From Smittium mucronatum (taxonomy: Eukaryota > Kickxellomycota > Harpellomycetes > Harpellales > Legeriomycetaceae): DNA of 17,450 nt. The first letter of the stretch is position 1. Each line of letters begins with the position of its first letter. The notes beneath the pieces are model-generated. The model did no database searches and was not told the origin of the DNA. It worked only from the letters and a program-made list of their open reading frames with translations. The translations under genes and the position numbers were made by a program. Shown piece by piece: positions 1-12,197 of the stretch. The stretch covers positions 1 to 17,450 of the forward strand of contig LSSL01002212.1 of assembly GCA_001953115.1 (NCBI GenBank), read 5' to 3'.

Positions 1-1
1 C

Positions 2-745
2 CCAGCCTCACCAATACTTTTCGATTTTTATATTAACGATCTTTTCAAGGGCATTCAAGGTGTATATGTCCCTGGACTCATCTCTAGGATACCTGGGCTG
101 CTCTTTGCCGATGACGCCGTGCTATTGGCAGAATCAGAGGCTGATATGCAAATTGCGTTAAATAAAATTACTGATTGGTCGAACACATGGGAAATGACGG
201 TGAATGCATCCAAGTGCGGTGCAATGAATGTCGCCAGTCCCCAATCGTCCGATCTGATATTACAAGGTCAAAATATCCCAAAAACTGATCAGTACACATA
301 TTTGGGGTATATTATGAACTACAAATGGGACGTGTCTGGGACCATCAAAAACAATAAATTAAAGGTCAGAAAGGCATTCTACGCTGCATACAGCTTCTTG
401 AAACGTAGCGACGCACCTGTTAGCCTAAAAATAAAATTAAAAAATTCAGTTCTAATGCTTATTGACTGCTACGGAGGCGAGACCTTTAAGATGAGTGAAT
501 CCAGAGTCAAGCCGATCCAGGCCGAAATCGATAATGCGATCATACTGGTTGCAAATGTTGACAAGTCCGCTGCCATGGAACGAGTCCGGACCGAATTGGG
601 GATAAAATCCGTCTTCTTAAAAACAAGCACAGCTCGTGAACGTGCATACCACAAGTGGCCTACTTTAAAAACCTGGATAGCCGAACTCATAAAGTCGCCT
701 ATCAAGGCCATAACTGCCACCTGGGTGACCGGCAGTGTAAGATAG
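2..745 (+). CDS. Non-LTR retrotransposon reverse transcriptase, 3' part of ORF (5' end outside window)
   Basis: This is the C-terminal half of a LINE-type reverse transcriptase, which copies element RNA into DNA at the insertion site. The frame is already open at base 2, so the start lies outside the window. A GTG at 119 falls inside the catalytic motif and is not a start. Seen in the 247 residues: an S-P-I-L-F...Y-I-N-D-L block (residues 3-14, before the catalytic loop), the catalytic F-A-D-D-A-V-L-L at residues 35-42, the W..W.....N..KC segment after it, and Y-L-G-Y-I-M (residues 100-105, motif E/primer grip). A conserved-looking tail containing C-Y-G-G-E-T-F and R-E-R-A-Y-H-K-W-P-T-L follows. 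GC is much higher than in the flanks. The frame ends at a TAG (743-745) that is probably premature, because coding-like sequence continues downstream. Family identity is clear; the clade is not assigned. Confidence 0.9.
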   Translation, partial: PASPILFDFYINDLFKGIQGVYVPGLISRIPGLLFADDAVLLAESEADMQIALNKITDWSNTWEMTVNASKCGAMNVASPQSSDLILQGQNIPKTDQYTYLGYIMNYKWDVSGTIKNNKLKVRKAFYAAYSFLKRSDAPVSLKIKLKNSVLMLIDCYGGETFKMSESRVKPIQAEIDNAIILVANVDKSAAMERVRTELGIKSVFLKTSTARERAYHKWPTLKTWIAELIKSPIKAITATWVTGSVR

Positions 746-908
746 ATAAAAAAAATTTGTGTTCAAGACTCAAAAGGTGAAAAAAACCATCACCATAGTC
801 GACAGGAAAATTAAAAATAACCGGTCTAAAATACACCAGTGGACGGTTGACCGAAAAATCAGTGGAAATGGAAATGGATGAATCTTCAGCTGCTGTACTC
901 TAACGTGA
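746..908 (+). pseudogene. Broken C-terminal tail of the retrotransposon ORF
   Basis: After the TAG at 743-745, coding-like sequence continues in a different frame. Codons starting at multiples of three are open from 750 to 878 (43 codons, rich in K and R, with R-S-K-I-H-Q-W-T-V-D). They are interrupted by TGA at 879-881 and end at TGA 906-908. This fits an old copy carrying at least one frameshift and a stop near the 3' end of its ORF. The inference rests on the basic composition and position of the tail, because no intact relative is present for comparison. Confidence 0.5.
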
Positions 909-944
909 AAACTGGCCTCCAAAATACCGGAATTATTATTTTAT

Positions 945-1103
945 TACGGGAAATTTATTTTAAATTTAATAAAAAGTTATAAAAACCAATTTAAAAAAGT
1001 TATTAAAAAACCGAAAATTTTTCAAAAATTTTTTTTAAACAACTTTCCATTGTCAATCTAGTAGCTACATAGCTCGGGGGTATTGGTTTAAGGACCAAAA
1101 TTC
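945..1103 (+). repeat. Dispersed repeat, copy 1 (possible retrotransposon 3' UTR)
   Basis: It starts with TACGGGAAATTTATTTTAAA and carries later blocks AAGTTATAAAAA, TCTAG(T/C)AGCT and ATTGGTT(T/C)AAGGAC. All recur in the same order and with similar spacing at 6531-6683. It lies about 40 bp after the last remnant of the RT frame, so it could be the element's 3' UTR. That role is inferred from position. Confidence 0.65.
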
Positions 1104-2226
1104 CAGTTAAATATGAACGAGGCTCTTCCAGACGTTCGTTTATAATCAATTTTTTTTAAAAATTTCATCGTTCTGCTGGCATTTTTTAATCGTAACATTT
1201 TAGCTTATATCATCTAAATTTAAAAATTTAATCAAATCAGAATTATGAATTTATGAATTTTCACACCAACACATATAATTTTTGAATATAGAGATATCAT
1301 TTCTAACTTTAATGAATATAAAACTAGAAAATCTGATAACTCCTTGGATCATGGGGATATAAAAAATAAATTTATTCAGTTTCGATTTGACTACACAGAT
1401 TTTTAATTTTTTCTGGGGGCTACCAAATTTTTTTAGTGTATTCGCGTGATAATAATACTTTATTTCCAAACTTTATTTAGTTAATAAAAATAAATGAGTC
1501 GATTTCTCTAAGTATGCCACTGCTATTGCTTACGACAATGGCAGAGAATATATCATTGAGTTTATTTCGCTCTTTTAAATTTTTAAATAAGGTTTCATAA
1601 AATTTTATTGAATTTAAAACCAATTTACTTTATCGTTTAAAAACTCTGTGTAATACAAAGTACATATATGATTATAAATTTTATTATGAAATTATTTTTT
1701 TTTGGTCTTACTAAATTTTAGGCTTTTCTTGAATTTTTGGATTGAAAAATATAATGTAATTATTATTTTTTTTGCATTAAAATGTTTTTTTTAACCTATT
1801 TTTTTGATTTCTTATAAATTTTTTAAATAATAACCCAAAATTAAAAGATAAATTACAGGATAATTATTAAAAATTAATTTTCGATTTAATAAGTTGGTGC
1901 ATAATTTTTTTATAAATATATTTGAATGGGAAATCAATAATTTTAAAGTATCAATTATTTTGAACTCGTAAAAATATCAAAAAATCAAATATTATGATAT
2001 TTTGCCATAAATTAAACTTCCTCAAAAAAAGAAGGCCATCAAAATGACATAAATTTCAAAAATTATGAGAGCCCAGAAATATCTTTAATTTTTTTTTGAG
2101 TTATTTAAGCGACTAAAATAAGGAATTTTTCTGAAATTGATTATTGAGGTTGGGTTGATCTAGTGATTTATACACTTTTATTTGACCTAAAGTATATTTA
2201 AATATAAATTTATTTTTTTAAAATTC

Positions 2227-2256
2227 AAAATTATTCAAAATTATTTAAAATTATAC
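2227..2256. repeat. Short tandem repeat, 10-bp unit, 3 copies
   Basis: Three consecutive decamers of form AAAATTATNN (ending TC, TT, AC). Probably replication slippage in AT-rich DNA. Confidence 0.6.
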
Positions 2257-2452
2257 AGAGTTATTAATTCTATACTAATCGTGAAAATATATTCAAGTTT
2301 TAGTGTAAAAAATTATGTAAATACATAAATTTTTTATTTTTTATTCTTAATGTTCAGGAAATTTTAATGAAATTATTTGAAATTTTAAATGTATTCCTTT
2401 TCCCATAAAGAAAGTTGATAAATTCTGCACACTTTTCAAAAAAAAATTCAAA

Positions 2453-2482
2453 TTTTCACCAATCTTCACCAAATTTCACTAA
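2453..2482. repeat. Short tandem repeat, 10-bp unit, 3 copies
   Basis: Three imperfect decamers around TTTTCACCAA: TTTTCACCAA, TCTTCACCAA and ATTTCACTAA. No function is evident. Confidence 0.6.
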
Positions 2483-5371
2483 TACGCACAACTTTACAAC
2501 AATTTACACATTTTCAAAGTTAATACCAATTAAAATAATGAGAATAAAAAAAAAAAACTAGGATATTTTTTCGATTTTCGCGGAAGATTAAATAATTTTT
2601 TCCCAACCAAATAGCGTTTTGATAAACCATAGAATTCCTATGAAAAATTATTTTCCTCAACAATCATATTTTTTAAAATGAGTACTTGTTTTTTTTGATA
2701 AAAGGCTAAAATTTTATGAAGACGACTTTATTCAGAAAAAAACTTGTTTAAATAGCATTATATGAAAAATTAATTTTTATAAAATTTTTGAAGTAAAAAT
2801 ATATTTAATATTTTGTAATTGAGCAGTGCTGTTATTTTTAACTTTTTTCAGTAATTTTTTCCATTTTTTAACTCAAATTTATTCAATTAATGACCTTTTT
2901 ATCTCCAAAACCGAAAAAATTAAATGGAAAAACTTATAAATACATAAAATCTCCACTAGAGAAAAAAAATGCAGAGTTAAGTTAATATTATTAATTATTA
3001 ACCGTAAATTTTTTATAAATAAGTTATATTATGTAAAATTAAGATTTTTATTAAATAAATTTGTCAATAAATACTGATTATATCTCTTTTTTAACTCAGC
3101 ATCGCCTTCCGCATTTTCTTTTTTTTTTCTCAAAAATATTTTATTTATCACTTCGATTGTTTTTATGACGAAAAAATATTGTGTATATGTGTGTAATTTT
3201 TTTCATAACTCTAAACCTTTAGCAATCATATTATATTCCGTAGAATGAGTGAATATCCCTGGTAATGTCGCTGTGGGTAAATTTTTTAAATACATATATA
3301 TCTTATTGAAAGTCTCAAATCCGATTTGTACTACTTATTCTAAGCAAAAATATATTCCATTTTTGAAAATTAATATACTAAATATGAAATAATATGGCAT
3401 GTTAATTTGAAATCTCTTTTTTTTTTTTTTTCAATCCCTTTAAACTCATAGAGTAGTAAATAGGTATTTTAGTATTAGGCATTAGTGTGTCCTCAGCAAA
3501 TATATCCATATTTTTTTCTAAAAACAATATTATGCTCGATTTTTTGTAAAATATATAATCTTTCTTGATTTTAGAGTTGAATCGTTCTAAAAAAATTTTT
3601 TTTTTTGGAGAGAAATAATTACGTCGCCATAAAAATAGGATTATTGAAAAAAAATAATTTCTACGCTGGATATATCTACAAATTTATTTTTTTCATCTTC
3701 CCACTTTATCATAAATTTTTTTTTTGCTTTTTTGAACATGAAAATTGATGAATTTTTTTTCGGAAAGTGAAAATAGCCAAAAAAACTTCCAGTAATGACT
3801 TACCAATTTTCTCAAAAGTTTTAATAAATGTAAAGCTATGATAAAAACAGTTTATTTGAGTTGAATTAGGAATTTTTTTTTTACTGTTGTGGTGATGTAT
3901 TGTGAGTTATCAGCAGTTATGAATTTTAGTGAAATTTTAGATCCGTTATCAACAAATTGTTTTTAATTTAATCATATAACCAAGTGTAAGATTCTTAATT
4001 TTCATTTTATACTATTCATATCGCTAGTGGAAAACATTTCTGATTTATCTCCAAATATCCAACCACTATAATAGGGTGCCTGAATTCTATAAGCTTTTAA
4101 GTACCATCTAAATGATCTTTTTTGTCGTCTTCAATTTTAAATATGGATTTTATTGATGTAAAAAATAATAAGAACTTTTTTTATCGCCCTATTCTTATTT
4201 AATAGTCTTTTTTCCCCCATTTCCCCCATTTATTTCAATAATTTTGTTTTTTACGGTTTCAAATATAATTTATTCTGTTAAAAATTTTTCATTACGCCTT
4301 TTTACCTTATATTTATATTTATAAAAATCCTCTTGAGTAAGATGTATTCCTTGATTTTTTGAAATTTGAAATTTTATAAATTTTTTTGAAATATTAGATT
4401 CAATGTAAAATTATACGAATTTTTCGACTCGTTTTTTTTTTTTTGAAGATAATGAATAGGTTTTCGAAAAAATTTCATCACAGTAATAATCTTTTAAACA
4501 TTAAATAACTCTATTTTAATAAATTTTTTGGTTTATTTTATAAACACACCCATATTTATACCTATTTTTACATGGATAATAATTAACTTTACATTCCACT
4601 TTTGAATTGTATCTGAAGATTTTTTTAGTATAATTTATTTTTAAAAAACAGAATCATTACTAAACTGTACACAATTCTTCTCCGTATTCTCTATTTTTGA
4701 AAAATATAATTAAAATAAAATAAAGATAAACAGATTTTATATTTTTTAATTAATTTCACGTTTAATATGATTTTTATATTGTTAATAATTAAAAATATAT
4801 AAATTTTTATTTTTCTGCTACCAATATCTTATTTTTGATGACTTTGATATATAAAAAATATTAAAAAAAAAATAAGATCAATTAATTTTATTATAATTTA
4901 AATGAGAGACATTTTTAAATTTATTTTAGCTATAATTGATTAAAAATTATTTCTGCGCAAATAATAGCGATTTTATGCAAATTCAATAAATTTCAAATTT
5001 TTATTTAAAAAGGTATGAAAGTATGCATTCTCTTCTTTCCATATATATATCAAATTTTAATTTTCTTATTAAAAACCATTTCTTATCCCATAAATCAATT
5101 CACTTATATAATTTTGAAAAAATATCTAATTTTTATAATTTTTAATAAAAATTTACCGCTTTATGCGAGAATTCCTTCATAAGAAGTTTAATCAAAATTT
5201 TGACTTGGAAACTGAGAAATTTCAAACATTTTTCATAGCAAGTATAAAAAATTCCATATTGATTATTTTTATTTTTTTAATTTATTATTACATGGTTTTA
5301 ATGATGAAATCTTTATTCTATAAATGAATTTAAATTAAATTATAAAGAAAAAAACCCAACCACTACTTCTA

Positions 5372-5386
5372 CCCCCCCCCCCCCCC
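5372..5386. repeat. Homopolymer C tract (15 C)
   Basis: Fifteen uninterrupted C residues in otherwise AT-dominated DNA. A run of this kind is slippage-prone and hard to sequence, so its length is uncertain. The complementary strand is a G run. Confidence 0.85.
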
Positions 5387-6530
5387 AACTGATACTTTTA
5401 TTTTTAATATATTATTTTTTATCCAATTATATTAATCTAATTGATATATGCGAATTTTAAACATAATTAATGACATATTATGTCAATTGGAGAATATAAT
5501 TTATTTAGTAAATACAAAAATTTAAAAATTCAAATTATCAATTTTTTTTATGAAATTTGATATATTTAACAATTTGAACCTGAGCTTAGAGGGATAATCA
5601 AAGAAAATTCGTTTTACATTGTGATTTTTTATTATTAAGATATGAAATAAAAATTCTGTAAAGTTCGAATCTGGAAAAATTTATGTGAATGTGCTTTGGT
5701 ATACTTCTTGGAGGTACTTTTTGAAATCAATGTCACATTTATAAAATTTGACCTTTCTAAAATCTTCAAAAAATGGTAAATATGTAACACCTTTTATTCC
5801 TTACGAAAAAATAGCAGTTAAATGAAGTGTCACATCATGTAACCAGTTTTTTTCTAAATTTAAAGGCTGAAAAAGCCTTGAGCACTTTTTTGTATTCTTC
5901 AATGCTTATATAATTTCTTGAAGGATATTTTTATTTAAAATTTTTAATAATACGATGTTTTTTAACTGGGCAAAATAACAGAAAATCTGAATTTTTGATT
6001 TTTTTCTACAGGATAATAACTATAAAGATCGTTATCTCGAATAAATTCAATTTTTTTGTAGTCTGGCACTTCAAATTCTTAATTTCCCCCTTAAATTAAT
6101 AATAAAAAAAAGTTCAAAATACCAGTTTTAAACATTTTGACGTACTTTCTTCGGTTTTAATAGGGGTAGTTTTTTTTTTTTTCAATTTTAGGTTGAACTT
6201 TTCAAAAAAATCTTTTTTGATGGATCCAAAAATACTAATTTCTTAGAAGCAAGATCTATTATTTTCAACATGATTCTTCACAAAACAACCCAAAAAGTTC
6301 TTTGTGTCGTTATAATTTGATATTTTTTCCAAAAAAAATCCCAAAGATATTTCGAAATCTACACTTGGATCAGTAAATGCAAAAATTTATTATTAAAAAT
6401 TTTCATCTTTTATACCAGAATATACTTTTTTCGGTATTTTTTCTATTTTTAGCATAAGTGTTCACAAAAGTGCACTATAAAGCATTCAGGGTATATATTT
6501 TTTTCCTCAAAAGTTATTCAGTTCTTTTTT

Positions 6531-6683
6531 TACGGGAAATTTATTTTAAAGTTTATAATAAGTTATAAAAACTAATTTAAAAAAATTAATTAATGTGAAA
6601 AATTTTCAATTTTTTTTCCCTACTCCCCTCTACCGCTCTAGCAGCTCCATACCTCGTGGACATTGGTTCAAGGACAAAAGTTA
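6531..6683 (+). repeat. Dispersed repeat, copy 2 (possible 5'-truncated retrotransposon insertion)
   Basis: Homologous to 945-1103 in the same orientation: same opening TACGGGAAATTTATTTTAAA, same AAGTTATAAAAA block, and the same closing CTCTAGCAGCT...ATTGGTTCAAGGAC series. The middle has diverged by small indels. There is no RT sequence upstream. A tail-only copy is the usual product of incomplete non-LTR reverse transcription, but an independent short repeat family would look the same. Confidence 0.65.
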
Positions 6684-9600
6684 TTCAAGGTGAAAAATAT
6701 CTAAATGGGTACTTAGTTTTTATAGATTTTCCATTTTTTTAAACATCTTTATTTAGACTTTCTAAAACCCAAAGGTACGATATACAAATACTTGCTGAAT
6801 AAAAAAATCAATATTGTAAATATAAACGCCCCATTTAAATCATTCACGACTAATATAATTAATAGATATCCCAAATCAAATAAGCGGTGTTTAGAATCAA
6901 CTTTTAGCATTTAGGGATGTTTTTTCAAATCAAATAGATATTTTAAGTAACAAATACTTTGACATGAACCATTTTTATAAAAAAAAATTAAATTTATACA
7001 AGTATAAAGAAAAATAAACTATACGTATATTAATTTTGCGTATATAAGCCTGATAATCATCAATTTTTTTGGAAATACTCTTTTTATTTTTGAAATCATT
7101 AATTTAATTAGCTTCGAGACCAAATTATTTTAGTTTCCTTATACAATTAGCTATTAAATTATTGATTTTATTTTATCAATACTCATGGAAAGCACATTTA
7201 ATTTTTAATTTTCTAGAGCATAACAGTGCCATTATCATAAATCTAAATTATTAGACCTTAAATATAGAGTTTTGTGAGAATATTTTTGCATTTTTTTAAA
7301 TTATTTAAATAAAATTATGCTTTCATTTAGTCGAATTGATAATGGACTGTCCTTATTAAAGCTGTGTAAATCAAAATATTGCTATTTTTATAGAAAAAAA
7401 TAGTCTCAAAATAAAAATTTAACCCCACTCTGTTTAAATTTGCCCATTTATAAATAATATCGGGGTTTTCAGTATCCAAATCGATATTTCCGGAACCCAA
7501 GTACTCCTCGTATTAAAATGATAAATTTAAAATTAAAATTTTTGAAAGTTTAAAATACATATATTATACTTTATACTTTTTTATTATTTAAATTATAAAT
7601 AACTGATTTGTAATATTAAAAATTTTTTATAGTTAAAATTTTACCAAAAAAATAAGCCAAATCGGGAAATCAATCGTTATTTAAAATTAAATAAAGTATT
7701 TTCTATAATCAAAAAGATCCGTCTGATTAAAAATGATTTTTTTTATTTACATTAAATTTTACTGCAAAAAAAAGTCTACATCTCTTTAATTTTTATCCAA
7801 TATTAATTTTGAATTTTTCTTCATACTTTTGTGCTTTTTTAATCGCCAGGCTATTTATTTGTATTTTATTTTTATAATTTATATTTTTCCATTATGTTGT
7901 ATTTTCTAATGAAATTTTACATTATATATTACAGTTAATTTTTTTCTATAAATTTTTTAAATATTAACTCGCATAATAAAGTCAGCTATTTTTTTTAGAT
8001 TTTAACTTGTAAAATTTATAGATATTAATTTTGAAACTTTATATCCCATGATTTTTATATAGGTAATAATGCTTTCATATCCTAATCCAATCTCTAATTT
8101 ATATTCGTGGATAATAATGCATGAATTAACCTTAAAATTTTCTATTTATTGTGAAACTCGTCTGAATCTCATAAAATTATTTGATTTTTCTAAATTTAAT
8201 AGATTGTATAAAATATTTGATCCAGCCAAAGAGCTGTGGTTTTTTTATAATACCTTTTTTTAATTTATTTTATGGAGAGATATCTCTTTTTATTATCTAT
8301 GAGTTTTAATTTTAATTTTAATTTTATTATAGGATATTTTATATGATTTTATACAACTTTTTTTTAAAAAATAGTGATAGTGTATTAAAAATATTTAAAT
8401 TTATTTGAAAAAACAAATGTTAGCTTTAGTCACTGAAATTATTGATGAGCGACTAAAATCAAAATTTTCTATTGTTTCATCACTAAAATTAAGCTATATA
8501 AACAAAACTTTTGGATTTTTTTTATGCGAATTATTTTTTTATGTTTTTTAATAAAAGTAAAAATATGGGATTTTTTTATGTAATATATAGGAAATTACCC
8601 TTAATAAATTTCTTGAAATATATAACTCCTAAATTTCTGCTCTCATAAAAAAACATATAAATCGCAACTCCAGGTCACAAATATCATTTTTAAGCCATTA
8701 AAATTGATTATTTACTTTGTTTTTAAATTTTATAAGGACTTCATACTTAAAAAGAACGATATATAATATTATTATTTCAAATATGAGCGTATTTTTTTTT
8801 TTTGAAAATTTTAATAGAGAAATAAGGTAAGAGTTGCAAATAGCTTGGTTTATTTCTATTAACACAATCATATAATTAATCGCCGTGATATATCTTAAAA
8901 TTGTGATTTATCTATACTTTCATAGCTAATCCGATAAAAAATCCAAATATTTTTTCCTTTCAACGCTATGAATAAATTAATAGTATTTTTCTGTTTATAT
9001 ATATCAATAAATAAATCCTATTAAATTTATTCATACAATAAGTACGAGTCAAAAAATAATTTTTTCCTGGAAAGGGCTAAGAAAGGTTAAAATTTATAAT
9101 GAATTTAAACAGAAATTACATTTCTTAATATGTGTATTCCAGGATAACTTTTTTCTAACTTATTAGTAATATGTGGTCAAATTTCAGTTATTAAAGGCAG
9201 TAAATTTTAATTTGAGTAATGTAGAAATAATTTTAGGGAGGATGAAACTAAAAATTCTGCAAATTTATGTAAAATAACTCAAAATTTAGTGAATTTTCAC
9301 AGTATTAATCCTTTTGAGCATTTTTTATATATCGACCAATAATTGAGTATAAAAATTATTGAATATTGTACAGTTGATATTCTAATTTTTTATGTGTAAA
9401 TCCCTATTTATATCATGCCATTAAAAAAATCCATGATATATCCAATAGTTTTTAATTTAGGTTTCTTATTTTTCACAAGAAGTTTTCAGATTTATATCTA
9501 TTCAACAGAAAATATTAAAAGGATATATCAAAATTCAATAAGATGAAATTTTAGTGCCCATAAATAGTGTTTGTTAAGCTTTGAAAACCAAATTTTCTTC

Positions 9601-11769
9601 CTTTTAATTAAAAATATTATGTCATTAATTTGGTTTTTTACAATCTAAAATCTTATGAATGGATATTTCATCTTTTTATTACAAAACTTTGCTTGAGGGA
9701 AACATTAATAAAGAATATAATGACACCAAAAATAAAATTCTTGTAAGACATTAATAAGATTTTAATATTAAATTCTAATTTATTCCTCATCAAACCACTG
9801 GCTGAGTGCCTTGGGGAAACTAAAGTTACATCGATCATCCTATATACCTCACCCTAAACCGCATTAATTGAGATAGAATATTAGGGTTAATCAGTATTGC
9901 CAATTTATAAATTTATAGAAGATCAATTTTGTTATTTCAAATTTTGGTATATTATCAGTAAAAAAATACTTGGTCTGATTAAAGAAAATAGAGTATTTTT
10001 CTTATACAAACATCGTGATTTTTATTCTTTTTTATTGAAAAAACTATAGAACTGTGTAAAAAAGGAATGATTTTTCGCAAAATGGCATGCTTTTGAGTAT
10101 ATTTGTGAAAAAGTGTTGATGTTAAATAGTATATTTTCCAATAAACATAACAAAATAATTATTTTGCGAAAATGTATAAGTATGTTAACTAATTATTTAT
10201 TATTATTATTTTATATTTTCCAATAAATATTAATAATGAGCGGATTTCATAGATTTTGAGTCGTATTCTATAAATTTGAAAATAATAGTTTATTTTTTTC
10301 CTAATCAAAATTTTCTTAATAAATAAATTTGACCATTGGCCAAATTTTTATGTAAGTCAAAAATAACTTAAAATTACAAAAAATAGCTTAATTTAATATA
10401 ATTTCCATAAAATAATCGAACATAAACCAAAATATCAAAAATTTGTTAGATGAAATTAGAGAAATAACTATTAATCCGAGAAAAAAACATGTTACAACAA
10501 ATAATAGGAATATTTGAAATGAATTTTTCGAGATTTAAAGTTATTCAGAGATTATTTTTTTAAACCAAAGAATTTTAGAGTTATGGGCGAGTGATTTATA
10601 TAATGCATCTAATAGAAAAAAAATTTTCCTCTTCTATTAAAATTTTGTAGCTATAGAAATAAAATAATCGATCTTTATTATAATTTAAAAACTAAAAATT
10701 ATCCGACTAAATAATGATAAGGAGTAATGATAAGTAAAATTAGTGAAATATTTAGCAAATTGAAATTAAATTTGACATCTCGTTAATATAAATGTATTAC
10801 ATGTGTAGATTCGCCACAGAAATATACGCTAAGTCAGTTTAAATAATGTGTTTATTGGTACATTTTTATCAAATTAAGGATGCTATTGAAACAGGATTAT
10901 GCCATACTATTCATTTTTGTTGCAGTTAGTGCTAAATGGCCAAAATAATTACGTAATTATCACCATGGGAACTTGATATAACTATCTAAAAAGGGAATTT
11001 AGAAATTATTATGAGTGATGGATTTATAAATTCCATGCAGCTAAATCTAAAAAAAAAGTTTTTACTTGTGGAGGATTTTATAAGGATATTGTTTTTAGAG
11101 TTTTATAACTAATTAAATTAGCATTTTAAAAAAGGGGCTTTTTAGAAGTTCACGTAAGTATTTTTTAACATTAGAATGGATCATTTGCATATTAGATGCG
11201 GAAATTTATTAACAGGCACTTATTAAAAAAATAAAAAAATTACATATTTTTTTTTAATAATTAAGACCCCTTTCAATTTTTTTTGGTCCGAAAACCAAAG
11301 GATTTTTCCAACATAGAATCTCGAAATTTTTTTTTTTTATGATCTATATTCTTGGTCATCTTTCACACGGTTTCTTATATCTAAATATTATATTTTTACC
11401 TTTTTTCTAAGAGGATCTCTTTTTGAAGGTGGCTAAAAATTGATGCAATTCTGATAATTAATTCAACTATCAAAAGGTGTATGACATATATTCTAATAAA
11501 CCCATTCTTCAGATAAATCCGCTTTTTTTTTTAATGTTTTTTTTTGAAAATATACCTTGAAATTATTACTTTTAAAAATTTTCTCTCAGATATGATGGAT
11601 AATAGAGAATGTATGGGCTTGTATAATGACATTTTCATCAATGGATAAATAATATTGAATAATTTTTAAGCTCTTTTTTCCGGTCGATTACCAACAGAAT
11701 CGATAAAGGAATAGTTATTTCCTATTAATAAAAAACATCGGCCTAAAGTTCATTTAAACCCCTCTTTAA
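6684..11769. other. AT-rich region without recognisable genes
   Basis: The composition continues as before, with no supported gene. An open stretch at 8069-8263 (+), coding for 64 mostly hydrophobic/aromatic residues, is what AT-rich random sequence yields and has no recognisable motif. Somewhat more GC-balanced patches at about 9785-9900 and 10800-10980 showed no coding, RNA or repeat signal to me. Confidence 0.7.
8304..8326. repeat. (TTTTAA)n microsatellite, about 4 units
   Basis: Nearly four perfect hexamers TTTTAA. Simple-sequence repeat. Confidence 0.75.
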
Positions 11770-11940
11770 CTATTTGGTCTCGATTTATGTTAATTATTCC
11801 AATTTTCTAAATTTATACAGATGCATTTTCCAATTTTAAATGTTTAATCAATAGTGCGTTGATTTTTCAACTGAGAATCGAGTTATCGTGAATATTGGAC
11901 ATGAGGATGGCACAAAATGAGCACACCAGCAACGGAAAAG
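11770..11940 (+). mobile_element. TTAA-flanked short inverted-repeat element (piggyBac-type MITE), copy 1
   Basis: This 171-bp copy is flanked by TTAA at 11766-11769 and ATAA at 11941-11944. It has exactly the length of the copy at 13568 and aligns with it from end to end. The left 20 bases including the flank match at 14 positions. Internally shared blocks are CCAATTT, AAAT/AAGT..TTT..CCAATA/TCAATA, TTTTTCAA, GAATC/AAATC and ATGGCAC/ATGACAC, ending in GCACACC.GC..CGGAAAAG. It has no coding capacity. The TTAA target site and CCCTTTC-like ends are the marks of the piggyBac superfamily; the assignment is inferred from them because no transposase is visible. Confidence 0.65.
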
Positions 11941-11947
11941 ATAAGCG

Positions 11948-11959
11948 CCCCCCCCCCCC
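11948..11959. repeat. Homopolymer C tract (12 C)
   Basis: Twelve C residues starting 8 bp past the right end of the neighbouring TTAA element. Exact length is uncertain because of slippage. Confidence 0.8.
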
Positions 11960-12197
11960 TCTACTCAAATTGTATTATACTAGATAATATCCCAAAAAAT
12001 ACAATGAAGTTATGTCATTAGACCAAAAATTATAATATTTTTTTTTTACGAAATAATTAATCTAATTAAAAATGATCCTCATAATGTTGCTATAATTGGA
12101 TTAAATAGAACTATATATATACCGGTTAACATATGGACATCTGTTTATGAGATAGTAGAATTGCAGTATTAAATAGCATTAATTCTTAATTTTATAG

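Larger units (their letters stand above)
1..1103 (+). mobile_element. Decayed non-LTR retrotransposon, 3' portion (copy A)
   Basis: This spans the RT fragment, its broken tail and the downstream 945-1103 segment that recurs at 6531. No terminal repeats, poly-A tail or target-site duplication could be fixed, so the 3' boundary is only the end of the sequence shared with 6531-6683. Related to the fragment at the right edge of the window, which lies in the same orientation. Confidence 0.6.
1104..6530. other. AT-rich region without recognisable genes
   Basis: No credible gene was found. The sequence has very low GC (about 20% or less by eye), many A and T runs of 8-14 bases, and stop codons throughout all frames. 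The longest open stretch, on the minus strand at 1251-1469, is low-complexity and resembles nothing I know. Local structure is limited to two small 10-bp-period tandem arrays and one pure C tract, listed separately. No tRNA or rRNA was seen. Confidence 0.75.

Noticed and set aside
469..720. Minus-strand open frame opposite the reverse transcriptase (83 codons)
   Set aside because: Shadow of the RT reading frame; no motif of its own.
1251..1469. Minus-strand open frame of 72 codons
   Set aside because: Low-complexity K/I/F/Y/S protein in AT-rich DNA, no recognisable domain or context.
5663..5671. GTTCGAATC, a tRNA T-loop-like string
   Set aside because: No matching acceptor stem, D arm or anticodon arm in the surrounding 80 bases.
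8069..8263. Plus-strand open frame of 64 codons
   Set aside because: Composition expected of random AT-rich sequence; no homology recognised, ends in poly-F/T-rich DNA.
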